Shown in pieces: positions 19,101-29,100 of a DNA stretch of 64,000 bases. Position numbers and translations under genes: made by a program. The notes beneath the pieces were generated by a model, which worked only from the letters and a program-made list of their open reading frames with translations, did no database searches and was not told the DNA's origin. Position 1 is the stretch's first letter. Each line of letters opens with the position of its first letter. This DNA is from Plantago major. Lineage: Eukaryota > Streptophyta > Magnoliopsida > Lamiales > Plantaginaceae. The stretch spans positions 69,731,035 through 69,795,034 of the forward strand of contig CM048844.1 of the NCBI GenBank assembly GCA_026545765.1, given 5' to 3'.

Positions 19101-21582
19101 TTGCGACCTTAATGCGTAAGGATTTTTCCAAGGATGTGGCACACAAATTGGTGCAAGCCTTCAAACAGGCAGATGGTCAGACAAGATTGCAGATGGCATT
19201 CAAGCCTGCCCAGACTACAATTTATTCCTTCTGAACAAGAAGAGGTTAATGGGCAGAAAGTCACTATTCCTGAAGTGATTAATCTTGTATATGAAGACGA
19301 TGAGGAGGAAGAAATAGATGAGAATAACTTTGATGAACCTCCCTCTGACCATCACAAAAAGGATGATGATGATATGACGGATGATGATGCCCCTGCACCA
19401 GGGACAGGAGGAATTCCACAAGGAAACAATGCCTCAGCTGCTGAAAATCACACTTAGAGGACATCACAGCAATCCCCTCCTCCATCTCCTCAGAAATCCA
19501 CCCATCCTTCACAGCAATCCCACCAACAAAAAGACACTACTGAAAAAGTAGTTGAGCACTCTGAGGAAACAACTCAGAAGATATTAAATACTCAAACCAG
19601 AGCTGCTCAACTTAAACAACTGTTGGAAGAAGAGCAACAGCTCCATCTTCAACTTGAAGAAGAGCTAGTTAAATCCAGAGATAAGCTCAATCAACTACAA
19701 GATCAATACTTACAAGAGACAGTAGCTTACTCTGAGGTTAAAGAGCTCCAGGATGCTGTAAATGCTATTGCTAAGGAATTAGATACTGAAGAAGTATCTA
19801 AAGAAAAGCATGATGCTAAGGCTGCATCACCAGCAAAAGACATACCATCCTCCTCTCAGCAAGGAAAGAAGCCCATCTCTGAGATGGTTGCTGGACTAGA
19901 AAATCTTGAAAATGTCCAAGAGGATGAAGATCACTGGGCTGAAGACTCAGATGATGAAGAAGACAAGACTTTGGCAGCACACCGCAATGAACACTTAGCG
20001 GTTTCGCATCTGAAAAGGAAGCTAATTGCTCCTGAAGTTTTCAACAAACTGCCAAATGTCCACTCCCATGAATACATGAATAGATACCAAGTTTTGGCAC
20101 ATCTTAAAAAGGAGACGTCTTCACAAAACAAAGATGTAATTGCCTCCATCCCCTCAGAAATGAAGAAGTTCACAGAACTCATCACTCAGAGAACAACCAG
20201 TATGGTTATTGCTCAGAAGGATCTGGGAATAATAAGGGACGATGATATGTCATTAGCTGAAAAAGCTTTTCATGAGGCAAGTTACACTGCTGGAAAAGTA
20301 GATGCCATACTAGGCCCATTGGCAGAGCACACTGATAAGGAAAATGGACTTATCAAACAAAATCAAGAGCTCAAGGCTGAACTTCAGAAGTTGGTCACTG
20401 CCTACAACTACTTGCAGAAGAATTTTGAGTCTCTCTCAGATTCTTTTGTGGTACTTAGTCAGTCAACAATGACTAAGGGGGAAGAATTTGGATCTCAAGA
20501 TCAGGGGGGAGGAAAGAAGAAATCTAGAGTTGGTGCCGCTCAAAAAGGAAGAGGAAACAAGAAAACTTCCCAGCCACCACTCAGAATAAATGATCCCTCA
20601 TCAAATCAAGCTGCTTTGCAAATAGTAGCTACTTCCCAGCAGCCAACTGAAGTAACTACAATGGTAACAAGGTCCATGGCAAAAAGACCTCCAAGGAGTA
20701 CCAAGGCTCCAAGGAGAAGACAAGTGAGAGGGATTGATAAATCTTCTGAAGAAGAAGAAGGTCAAATCAAATCCCTGGGCAATGAAGAAGGTTGCAAAAG
20801 TCTCACAAGAATTGATCTTGATGATGATGAAGAGACTGATGAAGATGAAGCTCCTCTTCACTGAAAAAAGGAAAATTGATAGCCTAACTGAGCCCACAGC
20901 TGCAAAGCCTTTAGCAGCTAACACACCCTCTGGAAATACCAAGTCAATCCAGGGTGGTTCTACAAGCAATCCCCCAAAGGAGAATTCTAGACAAAGAAGG
21001 AACAGGCTGAGAGCTGAACAAAGACAAAGTCAACTTCCACTCAGGCCAGAAGAAGCCAAAATTGAGTTTGTGAAGAATGACAACAATTCCTCTGTCTACA
21101 GGTGCATTAATCAAAAGAATGGGTACTGGATTCTGGAACTCAAGCACTTACTGGTAAATTCAAGGTTTCCAAAACCAATCCATAAAAAGCTCATGGCATG
21201 GAGAAAAGATAAGCCAATCTTGATTAACACCAACCACATCAAAGCATGGTTGGATTTTGAAGTAATCAAGAGAAAAGAAGCCATGAAGAAGGACCTCTCT
21301 GATGATTGTCCTTATGGAAAGCCAGATGATGTGCACAGAATTCCCAACATTACTGGAACAGGCACAAGAGCAAGACTTGCGGTGGAACCCTATGAGTCCT
21401 TCTACTTAACTGAAGATCAATACAAGGGTGACATCAGATATCTGAAGATCATTTATGAATACTTCAAGCTATCAGATATCAGAATCGAGCATGCCTGAAA
21501 ATGGGGAAAGTATCTGTGGGTCAAGCATTTTGTCAAGAGAAATCCCACCAAAAGGTTTGGTGATAGGAAATTTGCAGACTGA
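16120..21582 (+). pseudogene. Sirevirus-like post-pol accessory gene, alpha-1, with introns (fossil)
   Basis: A large gene of unknown function after pol. The start is the ATG in AAAGAGATGGCTCCC, kept in all copies. N-terminal part (to about 17040): ALPSGVSSLAVLEFYNN, IVSIKTKVQGQEI, RTRHLLVHWDVLACILHRGF, ENPFNWGKYAFIKFVKKI; the layout resembles the putative plant transposon protein domain (Transposase_32-like), a tentative match. Next comes a basic cluster KKRKTEE ... KKPRTSRKK that could be a nuclear signal, an acidic and lysine-rich region, then five short introns (17987-18871) separating repetitive exons. A long coiled coil follows (about 19590-19800, QLKQLLEEEQQLHLQLEEEL). Further on are basic segments (MVTRSMAKRPPRS, RQRRNRLRAEQRQ) and a conserved end (YWILELKHLLVNSRFP ... 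LWVKHFVKR) before the stop at 21580-21582. Sirevirus relatives are known to carry env-like genes here, but I see no clear signal peptide or membrane segment. Broken in a few places. Confidence 0.75.
17987..18871 (+). other. Cluster of five short phase-0 introns in the accessory gene (alpha-1)
   Basis: Five AT-rich GT...AG intervals of about 77-87 bases alternate with exons of 35-51 codons. Every exon starts with GCT or GTT and the clear ones end with CAG, AAG or GAG, so all introns interrupt between codons. Open reading does not continue through them in the same form, while the exons stay in one frame. Equivalent clusters lie in the other copies near 42957-43840 and 62306-63192. One intron holds a (TA)n run (about 18362-18380). 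Confidence 0.75.
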
Positions 21583-21959
21583 TCCATGGAACCGTTTTGA
21601 AGACTTGAAGATTTTTTGAAGACTTGAAGACTTGTCATTTAGAATGTTCACTTGGAGCTTGGTAACTCCTGTTGTTCTATTTGACTAAGTAGTTTCTGTG
21701 ATTTTGCTGATTGATCTTTTCTGTTAAATCTTGAAAAAGTTATCTGTAAGCTTTCTTTGTATCATATCTGATGAACTTACTCTCAGATATCATTTTTTAT
21801 ATAAGATAACTTGTCAACAAAGATCACACCTTGTGATTTGGTTGATGTTTACTTTCTGCACTTAATTATATGAATTAAAAGATCATAAGAAATGATTAAG
21901 TGGTGGATTGTTTTCACATCTAGATTTGTAATAGGTCAGATAGTCATTGTTGACTGATC

Positions 21960-21972
21960 AAAATGGGGGAAA
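21960..21972 (+). other. Polypurine tract of alpha-1
   Basis: AAAATGGGGGAAA immediately precedes the 3' LTR, which starts TGTTAGGAATATC at 21975. The same tract precedes the alpha-2 LTR (46855-46867). In LTR retrotransposons this is the plus-strand priming site. Confidence 0.75.
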
Positions 21973-21974
21973 TT

Positions 21975-23537
21975 TGTTAGGAATATCTGTTTAGATTTTG
22001 ATCAGCAACCTAATGACTTATCTTAGCTCAGAAAGGTGATTAGTACTCTTAGTTCACTTGAACACTGTAAAAGAGGAAACTCACTAAGTATGATAGTCTA
22101 GCAAATCTTGTATAGGATGTTAGGTCTCGAAATGTAATTTTATTTTCCAAGAAGACCAAGAAGAAGGCATCCAGCAGGAAAAGTTCAACGGATTTGAAGA
22201 TTTGAAGACTGCACAAGATTGCTGAAGACAAGGGTTTTTCAGATACCTATGTCCAGATATCTTGGAGAAACAAGTGTTTCGAAACACACGAGTTGCAAAA
22301 GATATCTGAGAATAAAAGGTTTCCGAGACAAGGATAGTGCCCACAGATATCTACACTCAGATACCTTGGACATAAAATATGCTTCTGAAAGAGAAACATA
22401 TTATAACAAGTTGTTTAAACAAGTGGTATCTGGAGCTATTATGATCTCTGTAAAAGAACGTGCAAAGCCTCAGAAAGCTTGCATAGTTCCGTTGGTACTA
22501 CATGACAAAGTATAGTACAGTGCATTAAATGCGCAGACAGAAATGTCAGAACAAAAGCTGTAGCTTCTGAAGAAGAAGACAAACCTTCTACAGTACTATA
22601 CTCAGATATCAATAGTTTGAATTTGATTTAAGCCTAACGGATACTATTCAAACAGCACTCAAAATTCATCTATAAATATCAACACTTAGACTGCTTGAGA
22701 ACACACCCTTAGAACATTGAACATTCTCACACAAGCTCTCTCAAGCACACTACTTGCCTTTAAGCTTTCTGTTGCGACCAAAGCTCTTGATTCTAAGTAG
22801 CACAAAAGTTCTAAGTGTCCTGATCCTTAACAAGCATTGCCATTTGTGAAAGAGTTGAATTAAGATTTGATATCTGAGATTCATTCTCTTGAACATTTAT
22901 CATAGACTTGGGTTAGTAAAGAACAAGATACCATACATTTCAAAGTGTATTAAGTATACTTGATTCTCAGAGCTATCTGCATAACTGAACAAGTTATTAA
23001 AGAAGCTCACCTGACAAACTACCTTAACCAACACCTTAATTGGCGTGGAGTACAGGAAGTACTTAGTTTGGGAAACTAAGGAACACCTTCAGGAAAGAGG
23101 TTTTTGAGTCCAGGAAGTACTTGGCTGTGAAAGCCGGTGAATAACTTAGGGGGAACACTTGGTTGGGAACCTAGTGTAATTAGGAATCGAGAGAAGATAT
23201 TTGTAAGGTTACATCAATTATATGTCTTAGTGGATTCTAGGTCTGAGAAAGGCCGAAGTGGATTAGTTGAAGGATTACGCCACCTTCAGATACCACTATA
23301 AAAAGACTTGTGTTATTTACTTTCTGCATTTTATTACTTGCTTTATTTACCTTGCAAAGTTTTTACACCTATCTTGCTGAGCACGTGCACTTATCACAGG
23401 AAAGTCTTCCGCTCTCTGAAATTAAGTATCATATATCTTCAAAGATATCTGAGAAACCGTGTTTATCGACAAAAGTTTTAAAAGACTATTCACCCCCCCC
23501 CCCCTAGTCTTTTACTTTGCCGTAATCTTGGCCAACA
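21975..23537 (+). repeat. Sirevirus-like 3' LTR of alpha-1 (recombinant)
   Basis: Runs from TGTTAGGAATATCTG to TTGGCCAACA, 1.56 kb. TATAAATA at 22671-22678 is the likely promoter, giving an R-U5 leader of about 830 bases. The leader contains tandem hairpin repeats (23045-23176) and a hairpin with a C-rich loop (23480-23513). The first 0.7 kb follow the alpha-2 LTR and the rest follow the LTR at 50332-51918, so the LTR is a crossover product with the switch at about 22698-22706. Confidence 0.9.
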
Positions 23538-23542
23538 CTAGC

Positions 23543-23906
23543 TCGCCGCGGCGAAAACTTACGAATGCACGAATAGTATAAGGGAGGCCACCTCGCCATG
23601 GCGAGCAAGATGCTTCGCCGCGGCGAGAGTGAATTTTTCGCAAAAGATTCACTTGCACTAGTTCAACCTCGCGTCGTAAGATCGAAACTCCAAGCCTCAG
23701 CTAGAGTTTACGAGTTTCCTCGTATCAGTGCAAAGGTCCCACCTTCCAGAGACACAACTAAACTAAAAACAAGCAAACCACATAAACAAATAGTCTATCA
23801 ATACGAAATAACAAGCAAGTGTTCGGAATGAAAATTAGTCTAAATGAATGAAAAACAGAAGGGACTTTTGTTTATAGTCGTTAGCTCGACTTCTTCCATG
23901 TTGGAG
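23543..23906 (-). other. Non-coding spacer of element D with GC palindromes
   Basis: Contains CTCGCCGCGGCGA, CTCGCCATGGCGAG and TTCGCCGCGGCGAG (about 23541-23630), the motif that also fills this family's LTRs, followed by plain AT-rich sequence with no coding signal. It lies between the protease end and the insertion point of the Sirevirus-like element. Confidence 0.6.
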
Positions 23907-25871
23907 CTAATTGAGCTTGAGGTTACCAGCCTTCTCTGTTCCCATGTTCACTCGTGAGCGAGAATAGGTGTAGAGTGGACCGGTGTGTGCTGCAATGTAA
24001 TTCCTGGTGTCAACCTGTGCAGGAGAATATGATGTGGTGACAGCTTGCAACTCACGTTTCTCACCGCAAACCTGGATAGTACATATACGGCCATAAAGAT
24101 CGACTATCATACGAGTAGCCTTGATGAAAGGGTGCCCAAGCAGCAGCATATCCTTGTCAATCTCTTTGATCTTCACCTGCAGTGACTCGACAACCACGAA
24201 ATCAGTCATAAACACATCCCCACCAATGGTTACGGGAACATCCTCAACAACTCCATGCATTTGCTTCGAGTACCATTAGCCATGGTCACAAAGCATCTTC
24301 TCGGTTCTAGACCCTTGATGTTGAGTTCCTCATAAGTCTCGTGTCATCAAGTTAACTGTAGCTCCAGTATCAATAATACCTGTAACCTCAGAAGAACTGC
24401 CTATCCCGATGACCAAATCGAAACTATTTGCATCACTAATGCTCTTCTCTTCCTTTTGGATCATCTGAGTGGGTCCTGCATTCGCCTTCTCTCCTGGAAT
24501 CGCAGGACCAGATGTTATCACCTTTCTTGCTACCTGTACCTGTGTTGCCTCAACCTAGGAAACCACCTTATCATGGTTACAAGTGCAAGTCGTAATAACA
24601 GTCTTCACTACTCATGGCTTGTCAAAAGCTACCTCCACAGCAAGTACTCTGTTATTCTCGACAGTCACGGGGAATTTACCCTTCTCTCTTTGTTGGAAGG
24701 CGCCGACCAGATCACCAAGAGTCTTCTCTAACCTCTTTTGCGATTGCTCAATGCTCTCAAACCTCTTATCATTCTTGGCTTGATTCCGATGTGATTCTGC
24801 CCAGAACCTCTCTGATCTCTCCATGTGGGCTCTAATCTCCTGATCAGCGTTTTGCGGTGCACTAGTAGGCGTAGCTATCTTGTCTTGGACCGTCAAACGG
24901 AGCCAAGCGAATCGAATCTGCGTACTCGAACCTGCTGTGGTGCATTCTCATAGAAGTTACCTCCATAGGATAAATTGGAACGGTCGGGGTTGAAGGGCTG
25001 CACCTTAGTAGCACCTGCATTTATTCCCTGATTTGGTTGCCAACCACCACGCTACCTGTTTTGCACCCAGCAAATAATCTCCGGAGTTGGGTTCTCCCCC
25101 ATAGTCTCAGGAAGTCTACACATACTAGCACCATGCCTGAACACACAGATTACACCTCTCATTAACTGGAGCCAACGGTGCAGGGATAGTGCCAAGCATC
25201 CTCATCTCCTTAATATGTTCCGCCAATTCAATAGTACTAGGGCCTGGTGTTTGCTCCACGGCTTTTGCTTCTTCTCTCCTTGGTCTACCTCTAGTTCCCT
25301 TAAGCTGGGAGATGGCAGCAAGCCTCTCAAAAGCCTCATTCAATGCAGTTGGAGATGCTATGACGATAGAGCCATCCACAGTCATATCCACCATGTTCTG
25401 TGCTTCCCAGTCGAGTCCCTCATTGAACTTACAGCATAAATCCATCTCACTCAACCTATGGTTGGTGCATTGAGAGAGCAAGTTCAGGAATCGCTCCCTG
25501 GCGTCATAAAAGCTCTCATCACTCATCTGCATGAACTTTTCAATCTGCACTCGAAGCTGCTTAGTCTTCTCCGCTAGATAGAACTTGTTCATAAAGGCCC
25601 TGTATAGATCATCCCAAGTTGCCAGAGAACCTTCACGTTGATTCAATAGCCAGCTCTTTGCTTTATCCTGCATACACATGGAAAAGACCTTCTTCCTTAT
25701 TTCCTCATCAAAAACCGTTACTGTGCCCACAGTAAGCGGAATCCTAGCAATCAGCCCCTCGAACTCCTTGAGAAACCGGATAACATTCTCATTAGCCATC
25801 CCATAATACTTAGGCATCTCATGGAAGTGATGAGACTTGATCTCCATGTTCCTAGCATTGTTAGAGAGCAC
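23907..25871 (-). pseudogene. Athila-like gag and protease remnant
   Basis: Gag (about 25871-25125) has the retrotransposon gag core: FLKEFEGLIARI, DKAKSWLLNQREGSLATWDD, FYLAEKTKQLRVQIEKFMQ, DESFYDARERFLNLLSQCTN, CKFNEGLDWEAQNMVD. Behind it lies a glycine- and asparagine-rich stretch (GGWQPNQGINAG, YGGNFYENAPQQ, near 25070-24930) and a helical linker (about 24896-24612). The aspartic protease follows: GIIDTGATVNLMTRDL (about 24390-24330) with the DTGA active-site motif, then DFVVVESLQVK and LLLGHPFIKATRMIVDLYGR. Gag packs the RNA and the protease cleaves the polyprotein. This is a fossil broken in a few places. Confidence 0.85.
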
Positions 25872-26216
25872 AATAGTTGATCCCCCAGCCTTAATTTCGC
25901 CAGGCTACATATAAGTCCCATAGGTGATCACCGGGGTCTCAACAGCACCGTTGACTCTGAGAGTATTCTCGTTGATGTCACCCATTTGAATAGCTTCTAA
26001 GTTCTGTCTTCGAAGCTAATGGTAGTATCTATCGATCTCTGGTACTAGAGGTTGCAAAGGTGTTCCTTGCGATCTTATACCAGGCATAAACCTGCAAAGG
26101 TTCCTCTACAAAATCAAAAACCTCAAAAAATCCTAGTTTCTGTTAGTGCAGAAATCGCAGGTAAGTAAAAAAAAGCAAATAAAATATTACACTCACACGC
26201 TACAGCAAGAATTAAT

Positions 26217-26234
26217 TCCCCGGCAGCGGCGCCA
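26217..26234 (-). other. Primer-binding site of element D (tRNA-Asp type)
   Basis: On the minus strand TGGCGCCGCTGCCGGGGA starts four bases inside the LTR. It matches the complement of the 3' end of plant tRNA-Asp (TGGCGCCGTTGCCGGGGA) at 17 of 18 positions. tRNA-Asp priming is known for Athila elements. Its position proves that the LTR at 26239-27525 is the 5' LTR. Confidence 0.88.
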
Positions 26235-26238
26235 AATT

Positions 26239-27525
26239 TGATAAGCTCAAATTATACTCTAAAAATCAATTAGAGATTAAGCTGAAGTTGCAGACTAAAG
26301 CCTAACTCGTGATCGATCTCTAGGGAATTAATTAAGCTATGTAGCAGTGAGAGTAAACAGATACTTGCAAGTAACACTTTGATTGATGGTTTTTGTGTAC
26401 TTCTAACTAGATCGATTAAAGCTAAGATTACGATTAACAATGAGAGGAAAATGAATACAGTAGCAAGATCCAATTATGCTAATTCGAACTAGGGATAACA
26501 CTCATATTTGTCACACGGTTGTTGTACAACAAATCAATCAATTCGATTCAACCAATTGTTCTTAGAAAATATTATACTGGAGAAATCGTGAGTCGTCAAT
26601 TCACGATCCTTAAACATGAACAATTTAGAGAATTTAATACGGACTTACCGAATTGAAGGTTTTCACGAAGATTTTATACGAGACTAACCTATATGAGTGA
26701 ATCGATAAACCCTAGAACGAATATGCATAATCTTCACATACTACTGTATTCAAAGGTGTTTAGCTACTCATAATAGATAATTGCATACAGAGATTCATGG
26801 TAATAATCATACAAAACATAGATGATAAACTCGCATGCAATAACATACAATTCAATCGATGAAGATAAAGAACGAATTGTAAAGAACAAAGCAATGGAGA
26901 AATCAATACCAATAATCTTGATGAATAAAACCAATGAATAACCAAGCTCCAAAGATGTCTCAATGTCAATGTCGGAATCTAGGAGCTCTCTTCAAAAACT
27001 AGGTTAAAAAGAAGTTTTTTAAAAGAATGAATCAAAAATCTAATCTAATAAGGAAAATAAAACTTTGATCCTGCGTTTCTCGCCCCGGCGGAAGGAATAG
27101 CTCGCTGCGGCGAGCCTTCTTAATCGAAAATATATAGCTCTCGTATAATTTTGCCGCGGCGGGAAAATCCCTTCGCCGCAGCGAGCTACAATCTTCAAGA
27201 TAGGAGCTTCATTCACAAAATCTCACCGCGGCGAGCCTTCTTAAATCACAGAAGATAACCATTCGCTAAATCTTGCCGCGGCAGACTGATTTCCTCGCCG
27301 CAGTGAGCCTTCTTTCAATTTCCAATTACAAGCTCGTAAAATCTCGCCGCGGCGAGCCATGCTAAGTGGCTTGATCTCATTTAGGTCAAAAGACATCGAT
27401 TTCTGCAAAATGTAAACACAACACCAAAGCGTAAAAACGAACTAAAAATACTACAAAACTGAAGACAAAGACTCACAAAGACCGCTAAAAAAGACGAAAT
27501 GAGACGTTAGAATATTGTCTAATCA
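26239..27525 (-). repeat. Athila-like LTR D (5' LTR)
   Basis: Runs from TGATAAGCTCAAATTATAC to ATTGTCTAATCA, 1.29 kb. It has the GC-palindrome array at about 27078-27362. It abuts Sirevirus-related sequence at 27526, into which the element was inserted. Confidence 0.9.
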
Positions 27526-28790
27526 AATATAACGGCTATCAAAGCTCAAAGTTTAACAAGATGTCTTCTCCTGACAACATAGTTGTCGAACTTTGTTGGA
27601 GTATCATCCTTTTCAGGATTCCTATAGAGAGAGTAGAAGATTTCTGCACTATTGTTTGAGGTATCAGGTACATAATCAGTACCTTGGGTGGGTAACCCAA
27701 ATAGATTGCTGAAGGATTTCACATCAAGGGTTATGTCAACCCCTTGGACCTTCGTTGTGATGCGCACTTCTTCAGTGCCATAATCTTCAGTGATGGTGGA
27801 ATTATTGCAAAATTCTAACACATCCTTAGTAGAAGTGCATGTGGGTATTCCAGAGCAAGCAAGCCCATGCTTCATATCTTCTTGGTTGTTTGCAGCACCA
27901 AGCAAGTATTCATCGACATGTACTCCTCCCCAGAGTATCTTGGAGTCGGGATTCCACATGGAGAAGTTGAAGTCAGCAACTAATCTCCGATTTGTCACAA
28001 CAAAAGCTGGATTTTTCTTCTCAGCAGTTCCAGATGTGGACACTTGGGATTTCTGAGATCTAGCTCTCTAAGGTGCCATCTCTTTAAATAGAAGTAGTAG
28101 ATAAGAGAGATCAAAAGAGATTAAGGTCGAATTCGATTATGTGATTCTTTGCAGAAAAACTTAGCTGAAATTCAGACACTTTCAGAGAAGATTAGCATAG
28201 AAAGGATGAAGGATTTTGCTATTTTTGTGCTAGGCAAAATGTGAGTTTAGGCGAAAGTGTTTTCTTTTGCCAAAAAACTGCTTTATATAGCAATACAAGT
28301 ACACAGATACCAATGAATTATGTATCTATGTATCTCGCAATCTGGACAAGGCGTGGGTGAAAAAGTGGTTTTTCATTAAATGTGAGTGGGGCCAATTATT
28401 GGGTTACTGCGCTAGTGGGCTAAAGGGATGCATCTGATCCGTTGAATTGGTATTACCATTATTTCAATGGTTGAGATTGCTTTCTCACCAATGATCGCAA
28501 TCAACACATGTTATTGTGCCTAATTAATGCTATTTGGCTAATAGCTACCTAAGTCATTTTCAATACTCAATAACCTGTAACTAGGAGACAAACTGGTTTC
28601 GGAGCTTATTAATTAAGCTTCCAGTGTTGTTTGAAAATTATCACAAAATGGAAATTTTTTAAAACACAAGAGATAGTTTACTTCTGACATATAGTACTGT
28701 TTGTTGACTTCTCTTCTTTTGTATTCCCCCTTACCCAATGGCCTTAAATATCTGAATACCCGTTTCAGATACCTCATCTCGACGTAGAGC
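27526..28790 (-). mobile_element. Fragment of a diverged Sirevirus relative (post-pol region, fossil)
   Basis: The minus strand carries, in order, one ACGGGTA-loop hairpin (28769-28751), an internal TATA box TATATAAA (28289-28282), a leader and the first part of an accessory gene (from the ATG at 28079 down to about 27546). The layout equals 15480-16700 of alpha-1 but the sequence is much more diverged, so it comes from an older or different member. It is cut by LTR D on one side and by the CACTA sequence at 28790 on the other. It shows which parts of the post-pol region are conserved. Confidence 0.8.
27546..28079 (-). pseudogene. Accessory gene start, diverged copy (fossil)
   Basis: Reads GTAEKKNPAFVVTNRRLVAD, then ILWGGVHVDEYLLGAA, DVLEFCNNSTI, VRITTKVQGVDITLDVKSFS, NLFGLP and FDNYVVRRRHLV. 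These line up with GTAEKQAPVLVITNNRLIGE, MIWGGAIIEEYLVAAI, VLEFYNNSTI, VSIKTKVQGQEILLDETAF and RTRHLLVHW of alpha-1. The most conserved points are the WGG, the LEFxNNSTI and the KVQGxxIxLD segments. Only the N-terminal domain is present. Function unknown; similarity to Transposase_32-type plant domains is tentative. Confidence 0.7.
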
Positions 28791-28965
28791 CCGGTGGAGT
28801 CTCTAGAACCTCAGACTGGCTGCTGCTCCCACCAATATCATAGCCGACCATAGGACTAGTAGCTCCACTCGCTGGTGTACTGCCCGCACCAGAACCCGAT
28901 GGACTCCCCCTACCCCTACACCCGGGAGGAAGGTATGTGGACTTACTTTGGCGCGGCATCTGCAA
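28791..28965 (-). pseudogene. TNPA-like gene, exon 1 fragment (CACTA copy 2)
   Basis: Reads STYLPPGCRGRGSPSGS, then VGYDIGGSSSQSEVLETPPG, homologous to exon 1 of the TNPA-like gene in copy 1 but with many substitutions and small length changes. The rest of the gene is absent because the element ends at 28790. It lies downstream of TNP2 in the same direction, the usual CACTA gene order. Confidence 0.75.
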
Positions 28966-29100
28966 AGCATATAAGAAATTACAGGAAAAAATGTGTTAGT
29001 AAAGAATACATGAATATGCATGTAAAACATATACATTTGACATATATTAAAGCACAAAAAGATGGGATAATCAACAACTAAGCATATATACACATAACAA

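Larger units (their letters stand above)
12347..23537 (+). mobile_element. Sirevirus-like Ty1/copia element alpha-1, 5'-truncated (fossil)
   Basis: Contains part of pol (12360-15337), a post-pol hairpin region, a large accessory gene (16120-21582), a polypurine tract (AAAATGGGGGAAA, about 21960-21972) and a 3' LTR (21975-23537). The 5' LTR, primer site, gag and protease are absent; at the left edge it is fused to an Athila-like ORF3 remnant. The pol sequence and the presence of a coding region after pol place it in the Sirevirus (SIRE/Maximus) branch. It is broken in roughly half a dozen places in pol and a few in the accessory gene. The 3' flank begins with CTAGC (23538-23542). Confidence 0.88.
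23538..27525 (-). mobile_element. Athila-like element D: 5' LTR, PBS, gag, protease (fossil)
   Basis: Minus-strand order is LTR (27525-26239), primer site, gag, protease, then a non-coding spacer with GC palindromes ending at CTAGC (23538-23542), where the Sirevirus-like LTR stands. The tRNA-Asp type primer site and the gag and protease sequences fit the Athila branch of Ty3/gypsy. No reverse transcriptase or integrase is seen. Broken in about three or four places. CTAGC is the target duplication shared with 50327-50331, so the ORF3 region at 48502-50331 is probably the same kind of element on the other side of the insertion. Confidence 0.8.

Noticed and set aside
16120-21582. Accessory gene as a retroviral-type envelope gene
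   Set aside because: Position after pol fits, but I see no convincing signal peptide, membrane-spanning segment or cleavage site. The protein is charged and coiled-coil rich with a basic nuclear-type cluster.
26217-26234. Match to the 3' end of tRNA-Asp as a tRNA gene
   Set aside because: Only the terminal 18 bases match and they sit four bases inside an LTR. It is a primer-binding site, not a tRNA gene.
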